Assembly (NCBI RefSeq): GCF_014645375.1
Contig: NZ_BMLT01000011.1
Span: 45,632 to 109,631, forward strand
DNA length: 64,000 nt
Direction: 5' to 3'
From: Marinobacterium nitratireducens
Lineage (GTDB): Bacteria > Pseudomonadota > Gammaproteobacteria > Pseudomonadales > Balneatricaceae
Position 1 is the stretch's first letter. The number at the start of each line of letters is the position of its first letter. The translations under genes were made by a program, and so were the position numbers. This document shows, piece after piece, positions 18,936 through 27,997 of this stretch. A model generated the notes under the pieces. The model searched no databases and was not told where the DNA came from. It saw nothing but the letters and a program-made list of their open reading frames with translations.

Positions 18936-19439
18936 CTATAACGATTTCGTATGCTTCTTCGGATAGTCGAACAGTTCGAGGGTACCGCAGGACTCTGCCA
19001 GTTCGCACCAGTCGGTGACACTGAGGTGGATGTGCATCACGGCTGCAGTGGGGAATTTGGTCAGCCGTTCATGGGTCAGGTAGTAGCCGAGATTCTCCAG
19101 CCCGGGATTGTGCCCCACGACCATCAGATGGTGCCAGTGGTCGTTCTGCTGCTGCAACTGATGCAGCAGGGTCTGGTAGCAGGATTCGTAGAGCTCCGGC
19201 AGGATCAGCAACTGCCGGCTGTCCAGTTCCAGGGTATCGGCCAGAGCTTCTGCCGTGCTGAGCGCGCGGGCCGCGCCGCTGGTCAGCAGCCGGTCGGGCA
19301 CCAGGCCGAAGCCGCGTACCCGCTGCGCCATTGCCGGCAAATCGCGCTCGCCGCGCCGGTTGAGCGGGCGGTCGAAATCATCCAGCGACGGATCATCCCA
19401 GCTGGATTTGGCGTGCCGTATCAGCGTGAGCTTTTTCAT
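18936..19439 (-). CDS. SixA-like histidine phosphatase
   Basis: A 167-residue small histidine phosphatase of the SixA type, which removes phosphate from phosphohistidine proteins such as HPt domains or NPr. The catalytic motif LTLIRHAKSSW is at residues 4-14, with the second histidine in MVVGHNPGLENL. The start at 19439 places the catalytic histidine near residue 9, as in the family; the longer open frame upstream would displace it. It stands alone between an AEC transporter and the hairpin region. Confidence 0.88.
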   Translation of the reverse strand: MKKLTLIRHAKSSWDDPSLDDFDRPLNRRGERDLPAMAQRVRGFGLVPDRLLTSGAARALSTAEALADTLELDSRQLLILPELYESCYQTLLHQLQQQNDHWHHLMVVGHNPGLENLGYYLTHERLTKFPTAAVMHIHLSVTDWCELAESCGTLELFDYPKKHTKSL

Positions 19440-19525
19440 GGGCAAGGCCCGGGTCGCGTGATTTCGTAGCAGTATTGGTCGAAAGTCCCGGAATTGCCAG
19501 CGACGCCAGCGGCTGGCGATTGCCG

Positions 19526-19695
19526 AAAAAACAGGGGCGGACACAGGTCCGCCCCAAAAACGCGGGTGACAAGCCCGCAGGAGATGCGAGTGACGGACGT
19601 CACTCGGCAGGTGCCCGGTCCCCAAACCGGTAGCAGTTGAGCTGCATCAGGCTTCTGAGCCTATCTATGCTGCAGATGTATGCCGCACTACTTAT
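19526..19695 (-). ncRNA. Candidate small RNA, five or six hairpins, tandem terminators
   Basis: No convincing gene occupies 19440-19991. On the minus strand a run of hairpins begins about 19662: AGGCT/AGCCT (19649-19662), GCAG/CTGC (19633-19645), CCGGT/ACCGG (19615-19630), CGAGTGAC/GTCACTCG (19587-19606), GCGGG/CCCGC (19562-19578, followed by GTTTTT) and GGGGCGGAC/GTCCGCCCC (19534-19555, followed by TGTTTTTT). The linker between the fourth and fifth hairpins is CATCTCCT, an anti-Shine-Dalgarno word left unpaired. The 5' end is inferred from the promoter-like sequence at 19706-19721, giving about 170 nt. It matches no small RNA I recognise. Confidence 0.55.
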
Positions 19696-19705
19696 GCTGC
19701 ACTGC

Positions 19706-19721
19706 AGCAAAGTGTAGACCA
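19706..19721 (-). promoter_or_regulatory. Sigma-54-like -24/-12 element
   Basis: The minus-strand sequence TGGTCTACACTTTGCT has GG and GC exactly 10 bases apart, with the TTTGCT half matching the -12 consensus; the -24 half keeps TGG but not the following CAC. It lies about 12 bases before the inferred small-RNA start and about 270 bp downstream of a sigma-54 activator gene. A perfect palindrome (AAAACAAC-2-GTTGTTTT, 19740-19757) sits just upstream and could be an activator site or a weak terminator. Confidence 0.45.
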
Positions 19722-19991
19722 CTTTTTATAAAAGCAATAAAAACAACAGGTTGTTTTAAGCGGCTAAGTGCAGGTCGAGGTCATCTGTATGACTTTTCAG
19801 ACAGGGCTGTCGATTCTGTCTGTCGGGACCTGTGGTGGGCGGTTCTGCGTTACGGGACGGGGGAAGCGATGCCTGGCGTGGCGCCAGCCGTACAGCTGCG
19901 GATTCTTCACCGGTATCTGCGTTCGGGCGGCGCTCCGCCGGGCGGCGTTCCGCTTGCTTCGGCGGCCCCGAAAACGATTCTCAACACCCTC

Positions 19992-21371
19992 TCAGGGGCG
20001 GTATTTCTTCAGATGCTCGTACAGGGTCGCGCGGGAAATGCCCAGGCGGCGGGCGGCCTGGCTCTTGTTGCCGCCGCTCAGCCGGATGGCTTCCTGCAGT
20101 GCTTCCCATTCGGTCTGCTGACGGATCTCGCCGAGCTGACGTGGGCGCGGAGTCTGGCGCGGCAGGTCGTCGGCGGCGCCGAGGTCCGCCGGTTCGATGG
20201 CCTGGCCCTCGGCCATGACGCAGGCCCGCTCCAGCCGGTTGTGTAGCTCGCGGACATTGCCGGGCCAGTCATACTGCTCCAGCCAGTCGCGTGCTGCCGC
20301 AGACAGCGGCAGCGCGGGCAGGTTGGCCTGCTGCTGAATGCGTGACAGCAGCCGGTCGCTGATCAGCGCGATATCGCCGTGGCGCTCGCGCAGCGGCGGC
20401 AGGCGGATCGGCAGTACGTTGAGGCGATAGTAGAGGTCGGCGCGGAACTCGCCCTGTTCGACCAGGCCCCGAAGGTCCTTGGCGGTGGCGGCGATGACGC
20501 GGACATCGACCTGTTCCAGCCGGTTGGAGCCGAGCGCCTCGACTTCCCGCTCCTGCAGCACCCGCAGCAGTTTGGCCTGCATCGGCAGAGGCATCTCGGC
20601 AATCTCGTCGAGAAACAGGGTGCCGCCGTGGGCCAGCTGCACCTTGCCTTTGCGCCCCTGTCGGTCGGCGCCGGTATAGGCGCCGGGGGCGGCGCCGAAC
20701 AGCTCGGCCTCGACCAGCGATTCGGGCAAGGCTGCCATATTGATGCCGACGAAGGGGGCGCCGGCCCGGGGCGAGGCGTTGTGGATGCCCTGGGCCAGCA
20801 GCTCCTTGCCGGTACCGGTCTCGCCCAGCAACAGCAGGGTGGTATCGAGCTGGGCGGCGCGCAGCGCCTGGCGTCGCAGCTGCTGCATGACGGCGGACTG
20901 GCCGATGATATCGTCGAGGGCATAGCGCGACGGACGCAGCAGGTTTTCCGATTCGAGGCGCTTGCGCAGGCGCGCGAATTTGTCGAACAGCGGCTGGATG
21001 CTGTCGAGGTCGTCGTAAAAAACGAAGCCAATGGCGCCAAACACCTCACCGCCAGGCTTTTTCAGCGGCAACCGCGTTACCAGGCACCAGCGGCCGTTGA
21101 TCTGCATCAGGTCGACGAAGTTGGGCTTGCCGCTGCGTACGACCCGCGGCAGTCCGGTGGTGGGCAGGATCTCTTCGACCGGGCGGCCGATGACTTCGCG
21201 CCCCGGCGGTACGCCGATCAGCTCGCGGTACTGGTCGCTCATCCAGAGCACCCGGCAGTCGGGGTCCACCGCCACCGCACCCTGGCAGAGGCTGGACAGC
21301 AGTTCGAACAGATGACTGCTCGGATCACCGCCGTCAAGCATCTGGCTCAGCAGCTTGTGGGTATCTTGCAT
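19992..21371 (-). CDS. Sigma-54-dependent activator with PAS sensor
   Basis: A 459-residue bacterial enhancer-binding protein that would remodel sigma-54 RNA polymerase. Order of domains: N-terminal PAS-like sensor (about 20-130, CRVLWMSDQYRELIGVPPGR), AAA+ domain (about 150-380) with Walker A GETGTGKE and Walker B TLFLDEIAEMP, and a C-terminal Fis-type helix-turn-helix (SQAARRLGISRATLYEHLKK). The sigma-54 contact loop reads GAYTGA rather than GAFTGA, a conservative change. There is no receiver domain and no adjacent kinase, so it probably senses a ligand through PAS. The target may be the adjacent hairpin region. Confidence 0.92.
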   Translation of the reverse strand: MQDTHKLLSQMLDGGDPSSHLFELLSSLCQGAVAVDPDCRVLWMSDQYRELIGVPPGREVIGRPVEEILPTTGLPRVVRSGKPNFVDLMQINGRWCLVTRLPLKKPGGEVFGAIGFVFYDDLDSIQPLFDKFARLRKRLESENLLRPSRYALDDIIGQSAVMQQLRRQALRAAQLDTTLLLLGETGTGKELLAQGIHNASPRAGAPFVGINMAALPESLVEAELFGAAPGAYTGADRQGRKGKVQLAHGGTLFLDEIAEMPLPMQAKLLRVLQEREVEALGSNRLEQVDVRVIAATAKDLRGLVEQGEFRADLYYRLNVLPIRLPPLRERHGDIALISDRLLSRIQQQANLPALPLSAAARDWLEQYDWPGNVRELHNRLERACVMAEGQAIEPADLGAADDLPRQTPRPRQLGEIRQQTEWEALQEAIRLSGGNKSQAARRLGISRATLYEHLKKYRP

Positions 21372-21556
21372 GGCTCCTTCTGCTCCCGGCGGGCCTCACT
21401 GCGTTTCGAAACAATACCAGATCCCGCTGATTGCGGACATGATCCCGGATGACCCGGCCGGCGTAAAAGCTTAAGCTTTGCAGCATTGTTCAGTACGGCC
21501 GCCGCGGTGAAATGGCGGTCGCCTCGAGAACCGGACAAGCCGAAAAAGGTATCAAG

Positions 21557-23305
21557 GTGTTCAAGACCCACAGCCCGGGATGGCTGATCACGTTATTACT
21601 GCTGCCGCTTGCGGCCAGTGCGGAGGAGGCGGCAACCGTCGCGGTCGAAGTCGAAGCGATCCAAGGCGAGCTGCCGGCTTCGCTGGAACAGAATATTCGC
21701 GCGCATCTGGCGATCGAGCGGCTCAGTGGCGAGCCGGCGCCGATGAGCAGCCGGCTGCAGTATCTGCACCGACAGGCGCAGGAGCAGATCGAGGCGGCAC
21801 TGCAGCCGTACGGCTACTATCAGCCGAGGGTCGAGTCGGAACTCACGAAGACGCCGGAGCAGTGGGTCGCGCGCTATCGTGTCGATCCGGGCGAGCCGGT
21901 GCGTCTGGACGCGGTCGACCTGAACGTGACGGGCGAGGCGCAGTCGGATCCGGTGATGAAAGCGCTGGAGAGCTCCGAGACCCTGGTACCGGGTGCTGTT
22001 CTCGAGCATGCCGCCTACGAGGCTCACAAGAGCCGCATGCGCTCTCTGGCCGCGGAGAGGGGCTACTACGAGGCCGACTTCGGTCGTCAGCAGCTGCGTA
22101 TCGATCCGCAGCGCCGTCAGGCCGATATCGAGCTGCGGCTCGACTCCGGGCCGCGTTATCGCATCGGCGAGGTGCGCTTTGGCGAATCGCCGGTGGAAAC
22201 CTCGCTGCTGCAGCGTTATCAGCCCTTCCAGACGGGCGATCCGGTTACCTCCACACGGCTTTTGGATCTGCAGCGTTATCTGGTCGAAAGCGAGTATTTC
22301 AGCCGGGTCGAGGTGCAGCCGCTGTGGGATGAGGCCGTCGACCATGTCGTGCCCGTCGATGTTGCCCTCGAGCCCAACAAGCGCACCGCCTACAAGTTCG
22401 GTGTCGGCTACGGTACCGACACCGGCGCACGCATGAGCGCCAGACAGCACCGGCGTTGGGTCAACCGTTACGGGCACAGCTGGGACGCGCTGCTGCGGCT
22501 GTCCGAGGTCGATTCGACGGTGGTGCTGCAGTACAACATACCGGGCGAGGTGCCCTATACCGACAAATATGGCGTGCGCGCCAGCTGGGAGTCCGAACAG
22601 ACCGATACCACCGACAGCGAACTGACCGCGATCGGCGGTTTCTGGCAGAAGCAGCTCGGCGCCTGGCAGCAGATACTGGCGCTCGACTGGGAGCAGGAAA
22701 GGTTCGTGCTCGACGGCGAGCAGAGCGAGACCAATTTCCTGATTCCCGGCGCCAGCTGGAGCACCACGCACACCGACAACCCGCTCAACCCCAGTCGCGG
22801 CTACCGGTTCTCCCTGGAGCTGAAGGCGGCGTCCGACGCCCTGCTGTCGGACGCCGATTTCGTCCAGGGACTGGTGAGCGCCAAGCACGTGCTGACGCTG
22901 ACCGACCGGCTGCGTCTGCTTTCGCGTGCGGATGTCGGCGCAACGGCGATGGAAAACTTCGACATCATGCCGTCCTCGCACCGCTTCTTCGCCGGTGGCG
23001 ACAGCAGTGTGCGCGGCTACGGCTACAAGGAACTGGGACCTGAAGGCGACAATGGCGATGTCGTCGGTGGTCGCAACCTGCTGGTGGCCAGCGCCGAGGT
23101 CGACTACCTGGTCGCTGACAGCTGGCGCGTCGCGGCCTTTTACGATACCGGCAACGCCATCGATTCGGCGACGGAGGCGCTGAAAAACGGCGCCGGCCTC
23201 GGCGTGCGCTACCTCTCGCCGATCGGCCCTATCCGGCTCGATCTTGCAGTGCCGCTGGACGATGACGGCTTCCGCATTCACTTCACCCTGGGGCCCGACC
23301 TGTGA
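21557..23305 (+). CDS. tamA: Translocation and assembly module outer-membrane protein TamA
   Basis: TamA is an Omp85-family beta-barrel that, with TamB, promotes assembly of outer-membrane proteins and lipid transport. I start at the GTG at 21557 because it begins a clean signal peptide (VFKTHSPGWLITLLLLPLAASA); an ATG 15 codons upstream is in frame. Three POTRA-like repeats follow (YGYYQPRVESELTK; GYYEADFGRQQLRI), then a C-terminal barrel with the conserved FFAGGDSSVRGYGYKELG loop, equivalent to the Omp85 VRGY/F motif. Length 582 is usual. The stop overlaps tamB. Confidence 0.94.
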   Translation: MFKTHSPGWLITLLLLPLAASAEEAATVAVEVEAIQGELPASLEQNIRAHLAIERLSGEPAPMSSRLQYLHRQAQEQIEAALQPYGYYQPRVESELTKTPEQWVARYRVDPGEPVRLDAVDLNVTGEAQSDPVMKALESSETLVPGAVLEHAAYEAHKSRMRSLAAERGYYEADFGRQQLRIDPQRRQADIELRLDSGPRYRIGEVRFGESPVETSLLQRYQPFQTGDPVTSTRLLDLQRYLVESEYFSRVEVQPLWDEAVDHVVPVDVALEPNKRTAYKFGVGYGTDTGARMSARQHRRWVNRYGHSWDALLRLSEVDSTVVLQYNIPGEVPYTDKYGVRASWESEQTDTTDSELTAIGGFWQKQLGAWQQILALDWEQERFVLDGEQSETNFLIPGASWSTTHTDNPLNPSRGYRFSLELKAASDALLSDADFVQGLVSAKHVLTLTDRLRLLSRADVGATAMENFDIMPSSHRFFAGGDSSVRGYGYKELGPEGDNGDVVGGRNLLVASAEVDYLVADSWRVAAFYDTGNAIDSATEALKNGAGLGVRYLSPIGPIRLDLAVPLDDDGFRIHFTLGPDL

Positions 23306-26300
23306 TGCGCTGGATCCTAAGAATACTGTTGGCGCTCGTAGTGCTGTTCCTGCTGCTGCTCGGAGGAGTCGCCGCAATCGGCTTCACCGAAACCGGCACC
23401 GCCTGGCTGGTGCGTCAACTGCAGCCGCTGCTGCCGGGCGAACTCGAGTATCGCCAGCTTCGCGGGCGGCTGTTCGGCCGGCTCGAACTTGAAGGGGTCT
23501 CGTATCGCCAGCTGCAGCTGAGCGCGCAGCTGGGACGGGCCGAGTTCGCCTGGACGCCGGCGGCGCTGCTGCAGGGCCGTCTGCAACTCGATGCCCTGGG
23601 TGTCGAGTCGCTGGATCTGCAGCTTCCGCCGGGCAGCGACGTGCCACAGGAGCCATCCGAGCCGTTCCAGCTGCCGGAGAGCATACCGCTGCCGCTGCAG
23701 CTGCGGGTCGAATCCGTTTACGGCCGGCAGTTGCGCATTCAGCCGGCCGGCGCGCAGCCGGTATTGATCGACAGTTTCGACCTGGCGCTGCACACCGAGG
23801 ATCGCAAGCTGGTGCTCGACAGACTCGATGTCAGCGCGCCCCAGGGCGGCGCGCGGCTCAACGGTGATATCGATGCCGGTGACGACTACCCGCTCGCATT
23901 CAGCCTCGACTGGCAGCTGAAGCTTCCCGAGTCAGGCGAGGTGAGCGGCCGGGGCGTTCTGCAGGGTGACCTGCGCTCGGAACTGACCCTGACGCAGCAG
24001 GTGCGCGGGCTGGCGGATCTCGATCTCGAGGCTCGCATCAGCCAGCCGCTGGATGTGCCGAACTGGCAGCTGGCGCTGACCCTGGCGCGCTTCGATCCGG
24101 CGCCGTTCGCGCCGCAGCTCGCCGGGCAGGTCGTTGCCGGAAGGATCGATCTGAGTGGCGATCTGGAGTCGGCGACCGGCACCCTGGCGCTCGATGGCAG
24201 CGTGCCCGAGGCCGGGACGGTCGAGCTGCGCGCGGCGCTCGATGCCGGGCTCGATCGGGTGAGGCTCGCCGATACCCTGATAAGGCTGCCGGACAGCGGC
24301 GCCGAGATCCGCCTCGAGGGCCTGGTATCGGCGCTGCAGGGCACGCCGGAACTGGATCTCAAGCTCGACTGGCGAGGCCTGCGTTATCCGCTGCCCAAGG
24401 GTCTGCCGCAGCAGTACGCCAGCGAGCGAGGACAGGTGCGGCTGACGGGGCCGCTAAACGACTACCGCCTGGAAGTCGCGGCCGAGCTGGCCGGCGAGCA
24501 GGTGCCCGCGGCGAAGCTGAACCTGCAGGGGCAGGGAAGTCTGGAAGGGTTCAACGAGCTGGCGCTGCGTCTCGAGACTCTGGGCGGGCAACTGGCCGTC
24601 GACGGCAGCGCAGGCTGGGCACCGCAGCCGGCCTGGCGATTGCGGGCGACAGCCGAGAACATCGATCCCGGTCGGCATTGGGCGGACTGGCCCGGGGCCC
24701 TGGGTTTCGCTCTTGCCACGGAAGGTGGACTGGAGGCGGGTGTGCCCAGCCTGCAGGCGACCATCGAGTCGCTGAGCGGGCAGCTGCGCGGGCAGCCTCT
24801 GAGCGGTCGTGGCCGGGTGCGGCTGCAGGGAGCTGATCTGGCCATCGAAACCCTGCATCTTGGCTGGGGTAACGCCGGCATCGATGCCAGCGGCAAGGCC
24901 GGTGAAACCCTGGCGCTGGACTGGCGGCTGGTGGCCGAGGATCTGGCGGCGCTGCTGCCGGACGCCGGTGGCCGTTTGAGCGCCAGCGGCACGCTCAGCG
25001 GACCTCGCGCGGCACCGGCGCTGGCGGCCGATATCAGCGCCGAGGCGCTGGCGTTCCAGGCCAACCGTCTCGAGCAGCTTTCCGGCACTCTGGCGCTCGA
25101 TCTGGGCTGGAAAAGTCCGGCCCGCGTCGAACTGCAGGCACAGCGACTTTCCGCCGGCGGTCAGTCCATCGACAGCCTTTCGCTGACCGGCGGCGGCGCG
25201 CAGCAGAATCACAGCCTGACGCTGGCGCTGGATTCGCAGGTCGCAAAACTGGATATGCGACTGGAAGGCGGACTCTTCGGTCAGCAGTGGCGCGGCCGGC
25301 TGATGCAGCTGGAGCTGCAGCAGCCGCTGGCGGGTGACTGGGCGCTACAAGCACCTGCCGAGCTGAATCTCGGCGCCGACCGGGCGGGCAGTGAAACCCT
25401 CTGTCTCGAGGCTCAGGGCGCCGATGGGCGGCTTTGCGTCGACGGTCTCTGGCAGGCGGCCGGCGACAGTGCGGGCAATGTGCGTCTGGAACGACTGCCG
25501 CTGGCGCTGCTGTCGCCCTGGATACCACCGGGCACCGAGCTCGAGGGTTTCGTCAATGCCGACGCCAGCGCCCGCCTCGGCGCGGCCGGCGCGCTGCAGT
25601 ACCAGGCGCGTCTGACACTGGACGAGACCCGCCTGTCGTTGCCGGAGCAGGATCTGGCCTTCGACCTGAACGAGGCCCGCGTCGAGGCCGCTGGCAGTCG
25701 GAACAACGCCAACGCCCGGCTGGTGCTGGCGATGGATGATGTCGACGGGCGTCTCGACGCGACGGTCTCGCTTGCCGATCTTCAGGGCGCTGGGAGTCTC
25801 GACGGCCGTTTGCAGATGGCGATGGAAGACCTGGCCTTCGTTTCGGCGCTGGTGCCGGCGATCAGGGTTGGCAGCGGCCGTCTCGATGGCGATATCCGCC
25901 TGGGCGGCAGTCTGCAACAGCCTCGCATCAATGGCGCCCTGGCGCTCGACGACGGTCACGTCGAAGTGCCGGCGGCGGGTATTGCGCTGGAGCTGTTGCA
26001 GCTGGAGCTGCGCGACGACCCGGCCCGGGCCGACCGCATGCTGCTCAGCGGCAGCGCCGTCTCGGGTGGCGGCAACCTGAGCCTCTCGGGCGAGCTGCAG
26101 CCGTTGACATCCACCGGGCGAATCGCCATTCAGGGGGACCGTTTTCAGGCGGTCGGTACCCCGGAAATCGAGGTTTTCGTATCGCCCGATATGCGGATCG
26201 AGATTGCGCAGCAGCGCATTGCGGTCGGCGGGGAACTGGTGGTGCCCGAGGCCCTGATCAAGCCGCCGAAACTCAGTGTCAGTGCGGTTTCGGTGTCGTC

Positions 26301-27063
26301 GGATGCGGTCATCGTCGATGCCGAGGGCAGGGCAGAGGCGACGCGACCGGGCCCGGCGCTGGATCTCGACCTCCGGGTCACCATGGGCGAGAAGGTCTGG
26401 GTCGACGCCTTTGGTTTCAACGGCCGCCTGACCGGCAGCATGGTGCTGCGCGAGGACGAGCGCCGGGTTACCCGCGCCACCGGCAATATCGGTGTGGCGA
26501 CGGGCGAGTACCAACTCTACGGTCAGGACCTCAACATCGAACGCGGCAGCTTCGTTTACACCGGCGGCCCCGTGGACAACCCGGGGCTGAATCTTCGGGT
26601 TCAGCGCGAGGTCGAGGATGTCGAGGTCGGCGCCCAGGTCGCGGGTTCGCTGCGGGCGCCGACGTTCGAGCTGTTCTCGGATCCGGTGATGCCCGATAAT
26701 GCACGTTTGTCTTACCTGGTGTTCGGCCGGGCGCCGGGGGCGGCATCCGAAGGCGAGCAGGCGATGCTGATGAAACTGGCGCTGGCGCTGGGCCGGTCCG
26801 GGGGCGATGCAATCGGCGAGAAAGTCAGCGGTGCGCTAAACGTCGATGAAATCAGCCTTGGTGGGGGCGATACGCTGCAGGAAACCTCGCTGTATATCGG
26901 CAAGTATCTGTCGCCGCGACTGTACATCAAATACGGTGTGGGACTGGCTGAACCGACCAACGAGTTCATCATGCGCTATCTGCTGACCAAGCAGCTGTCG
27001 TTCGAATCGAACACCGGAACCGAGGGCAGCGGCGCGGATCTGTTCTACAGTTTCGAGCGTTGA
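23305..27063 (+). CDS. tamB: Translocation and assembly module protein TamB
   Basis: TamB is a very long inner-membrane-anchored periplasmic protein of the AsmA-like/bridge-type lipid transporter group that partners TamA. The 1252-residue product begins with one transmembrane helix (ILRILLALVVLFLLLLGGVA), continues with many beta-strand repeats rich in LxLxG patterns and ends with the DUF490 domain (GVATGEYQLYGQDLNIERGS, then DNARLSYLVFGRAPG and a final YSFER). The ATG overlaps the tamA stop as TGATG, so translation is coupled; a GTG one codon upstream is an alternative. Confidence 0.94.
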   Translation: MRWILRILLALVVLFLLLLGGVAAIGFTETGTAWLVRQLQPLLPGELEYRQLRGRLFGRLELEGVSYRQLQLSAQLGRAEFAWTPAALLQGRLQLDALGVESLDLQLPPGSDVPQEPSEPFQLPESIPLPLQLRVESVYGRQLRIQPAGAQPVLIDSFDLALHTEDRKLVLDRLDVSAPQGGARLNGDIDAGDDYPLAFSLDWQLKLPESGEVSGRGVLQGDLRSELTLTQQVRGLADLDLEARISQPLDVPNWQLALTLARFDPAPFAPQLAGQVVAGRIDLSGDLESATGTLALDGSVPEAGTVELRAALDAGLDRVRLADTLIRLPDSGAEIRLEGLVSALQGTPELDLKLDWRGLRYPLPKGLPQQYASERGQVRLTGPLNDYRLEVAAELAGEQVPAAKLNLQGQGSLEGFNELALRLETLGGQLAVDGSAGWAPQPAWRLRATAENIDPGRHWADWPGALGFALATEGGLEAGVPSLQATIESLSGQLRGQPLSGRGRVRLQGADLAIETLHLGWGNAGIDASGKAGETLALDWRLVAEDLAALLPDAGGRLSASGTLSGPRAAPALAADISAEALAFQANRLEQLSGTLALDLGWKSPARVELQAQRLSAGGQSIDSLSLTGGGAQQNHSLTLALDSQVAKLDMRLEGGLFGQQWRGRLMQLELQQPLAGDWALQAPAELNLGADRAGSETLCLEAQGADGRLCVDGLWQAAGDSAGNVRLERLPLALLSPWIPPGTELEGFVNADASARLGAAGALQYQARLTLDETRLSLPEQDLAFDLNEARVEAAGSRNNANARLVLAMDDVDGRLDATVSLADLQGAGSLDGRLQMAMEDLAFVSALVPAIRVGSGRLDGDIRLGGSLQQPRINGALALDDGHVEVPAAGIALELLQLELRDDPARADRMLLSGSAVSGGGNLSLSGELQPLTSTGRIAIQGDRFQAVGTPEIEVFVSPDMRIEIAQQRIAVGGELVVPEALIKPPKLSVSAVSVSSDAVIVDAEGRAEATRPGPALDLDLRVTMGEKVWVDAFGFNGRLTGSMVLREDERRVTRATGNIGVATGEYQLYGQDLNIERGSFVYTGGPVDNPGLNLRVQREVEDVEVGAQVAGSLRAPTFELFSDPVMPDNARLSYLVFGRAPGAASEGEQAMLMKLALALGRSGGDAIGEKVSGALNVDEISLGGGDTLQETSLYIGKYLSPRLYIKYGVGLAEPTNEFIMRYLLTKQLSFESNTGTEGSGADLFYSFER

Positions 27064-27480
27064 CCCGGGATGCAGGGCTTCTGCACGGGGGCCCGCTGCA
27101 CGAGTGGGTGAGACATCGGGGCCCGGTGCCGGGACGCCGCGCCACGGGCCTCTGCAACGGCCGATGTTTCGTTGCGGCTGGATATCGGGGATTACCGCCC
27201 GGGGCGGTCGAAGACAGGGTGCGCACCCCGGGCGCATGCCGGGGTGTCCCGGCAATGATAAAGAACCCGTTGGGAAAATACTTTTATATATTGATTGACC
27301 TTTTGGATGAAATCTATACAATTGCTTCCAGGTTGAAATCTCGCCTTATATTTATGCACACCATTACGATGTTCGCTTAGTAGTAACTCGTCCTGTTATT
27401 CATAAGTTATCGCAGCAATTCCAGCCAGACCGCCTTTGCGAAAAGGCAACTCATTACATCTGAATAAATAGGTAACGACT
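27064..27480 (+). promoter_or_regulatory. tamB-csp intergenic region with csp promoter and long leader
   Basis: The first 180 bp are GC-rich and contain several possible hairpins after tamB. Then composition switches to AT-rich. TTGATT (27291-27296) and TATACA (27315-27320) with an 18-bp spacer form a plausible sigma-70 promoter, giving a 5' leader of about 150 nt before the cold-shock ATG. Long structured leaders are typical of cspA-type mRNAs, where they act as thermosensors; that role is inferred here. Confidence 0.5.
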
Positions 27481-27687
27481 ATGTCTACTACTACCGGCAC
27501 CGTTAAGTGGTTCAACGACGAGAAAGGCTTTGGTTTCATCGAGCAGGAATCGGGTCCCGATGTCTTCGCTCACTTCAAGGCCATCGTCGGCGACGGCTTC
27601 AAGTCCCTGACCGAAGGTCAGCGCGTCGAGTTCACCGTGACCCAGGGCCAGAAGGGCCTGCAGGCCGAGAACATCGTAGTTCTGTAA
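27481..27687 (+). CDS. Cold-shock-domain protein (CspA family)
   Basis: A 68-residue single-stranded nucleic-acid-binding protein that would act as an RNA chaperone. The cold-shock domain covers the whole product: [20 protein letters not shown] includes RNP1 (KGFGFI) and DVFAHFKAI is RNP2. It is monocistronic, with its own leader upstream and a terminator downstream. Cold induction is not demonstrable from sequence; several family members are constitutive. Confidence 0.95.
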   Translation: MSTTTGTVKWFNDEKGFGFIEQESGPDVFAHFKAIVGDGFKSLTEGQRVEFTVTQGQKGLQAENIVVL

Positions 27688-27706
27688 CGGTTTTATAGCT
27701 GCAGGT

Positions 27707-27785
27707 CGAATCGGTCGTCATCGTCGACCGATTCGCGCAGCACCGAACCGAAAAAAGGGCAGCCCCGCAAGGGCTGCCCTTTTTG
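27707..27785 (+). terminator. Two hairpins after the cold-shock gene
   Basis: The first hairpin pairs CGAATCGGTCG (27707-27717) with CGACCGATTCG (27725-27735) and has no T-run. The second pairs AGGGCAGCCC (27756-27765) with GGGCTGCCCT (27771-27780), is flanked by six As and by TTTT, and is a strong Rho-independent terminator, potentially bidirectional. The remaining gap to 27997 shows only an AT-rich stretch likely to hold the next promoter. Confidence 0.9.
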
Positions 27786-27997
27786 CGTTTTATCGACGGA
27801 GGTTGTCGTTAAAAATTAATCTTTCTGTCGTGGGTATTTTATTAAGCCGGAAATTGTCGGGGCTAAACTGCCCGGTCACTTGGCTTCGCTTTCCCCAGGT
27901 CCTGAACCCAGTTGCCCAAGATGCAGTCTCAATTTCAGTCAGACGCCGGCAACGCCGGTCTATACTCAACTGCAGCGGGGATTGGCGGAGGCTGAAG

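Noticed and set aside
19740..19757. AAAACAAC/GTTGTTTT palindrome as a definite activator-binding site
   Set aside because: It is only about 54 bp from the inferred start and is equally readable as a weak AT-rich hairpin. I mention it as a possibility only, not as a feature.
19680..20246. Plus-strand open frame of 188 codons across the hairpin region and regulator end
   Set aside because: It overlaps the clear C-terminal helix-turn-helix of the activator on the other strand, has no ribosome site and no recognisable protein features.
27060..27380. 106-codon open frame between tamB and csp
   Set aside because: It begins at the tamB stop, crosses the compositional switch and the csp promoter, and has no ribosome site. 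It is better explained as non-coding.
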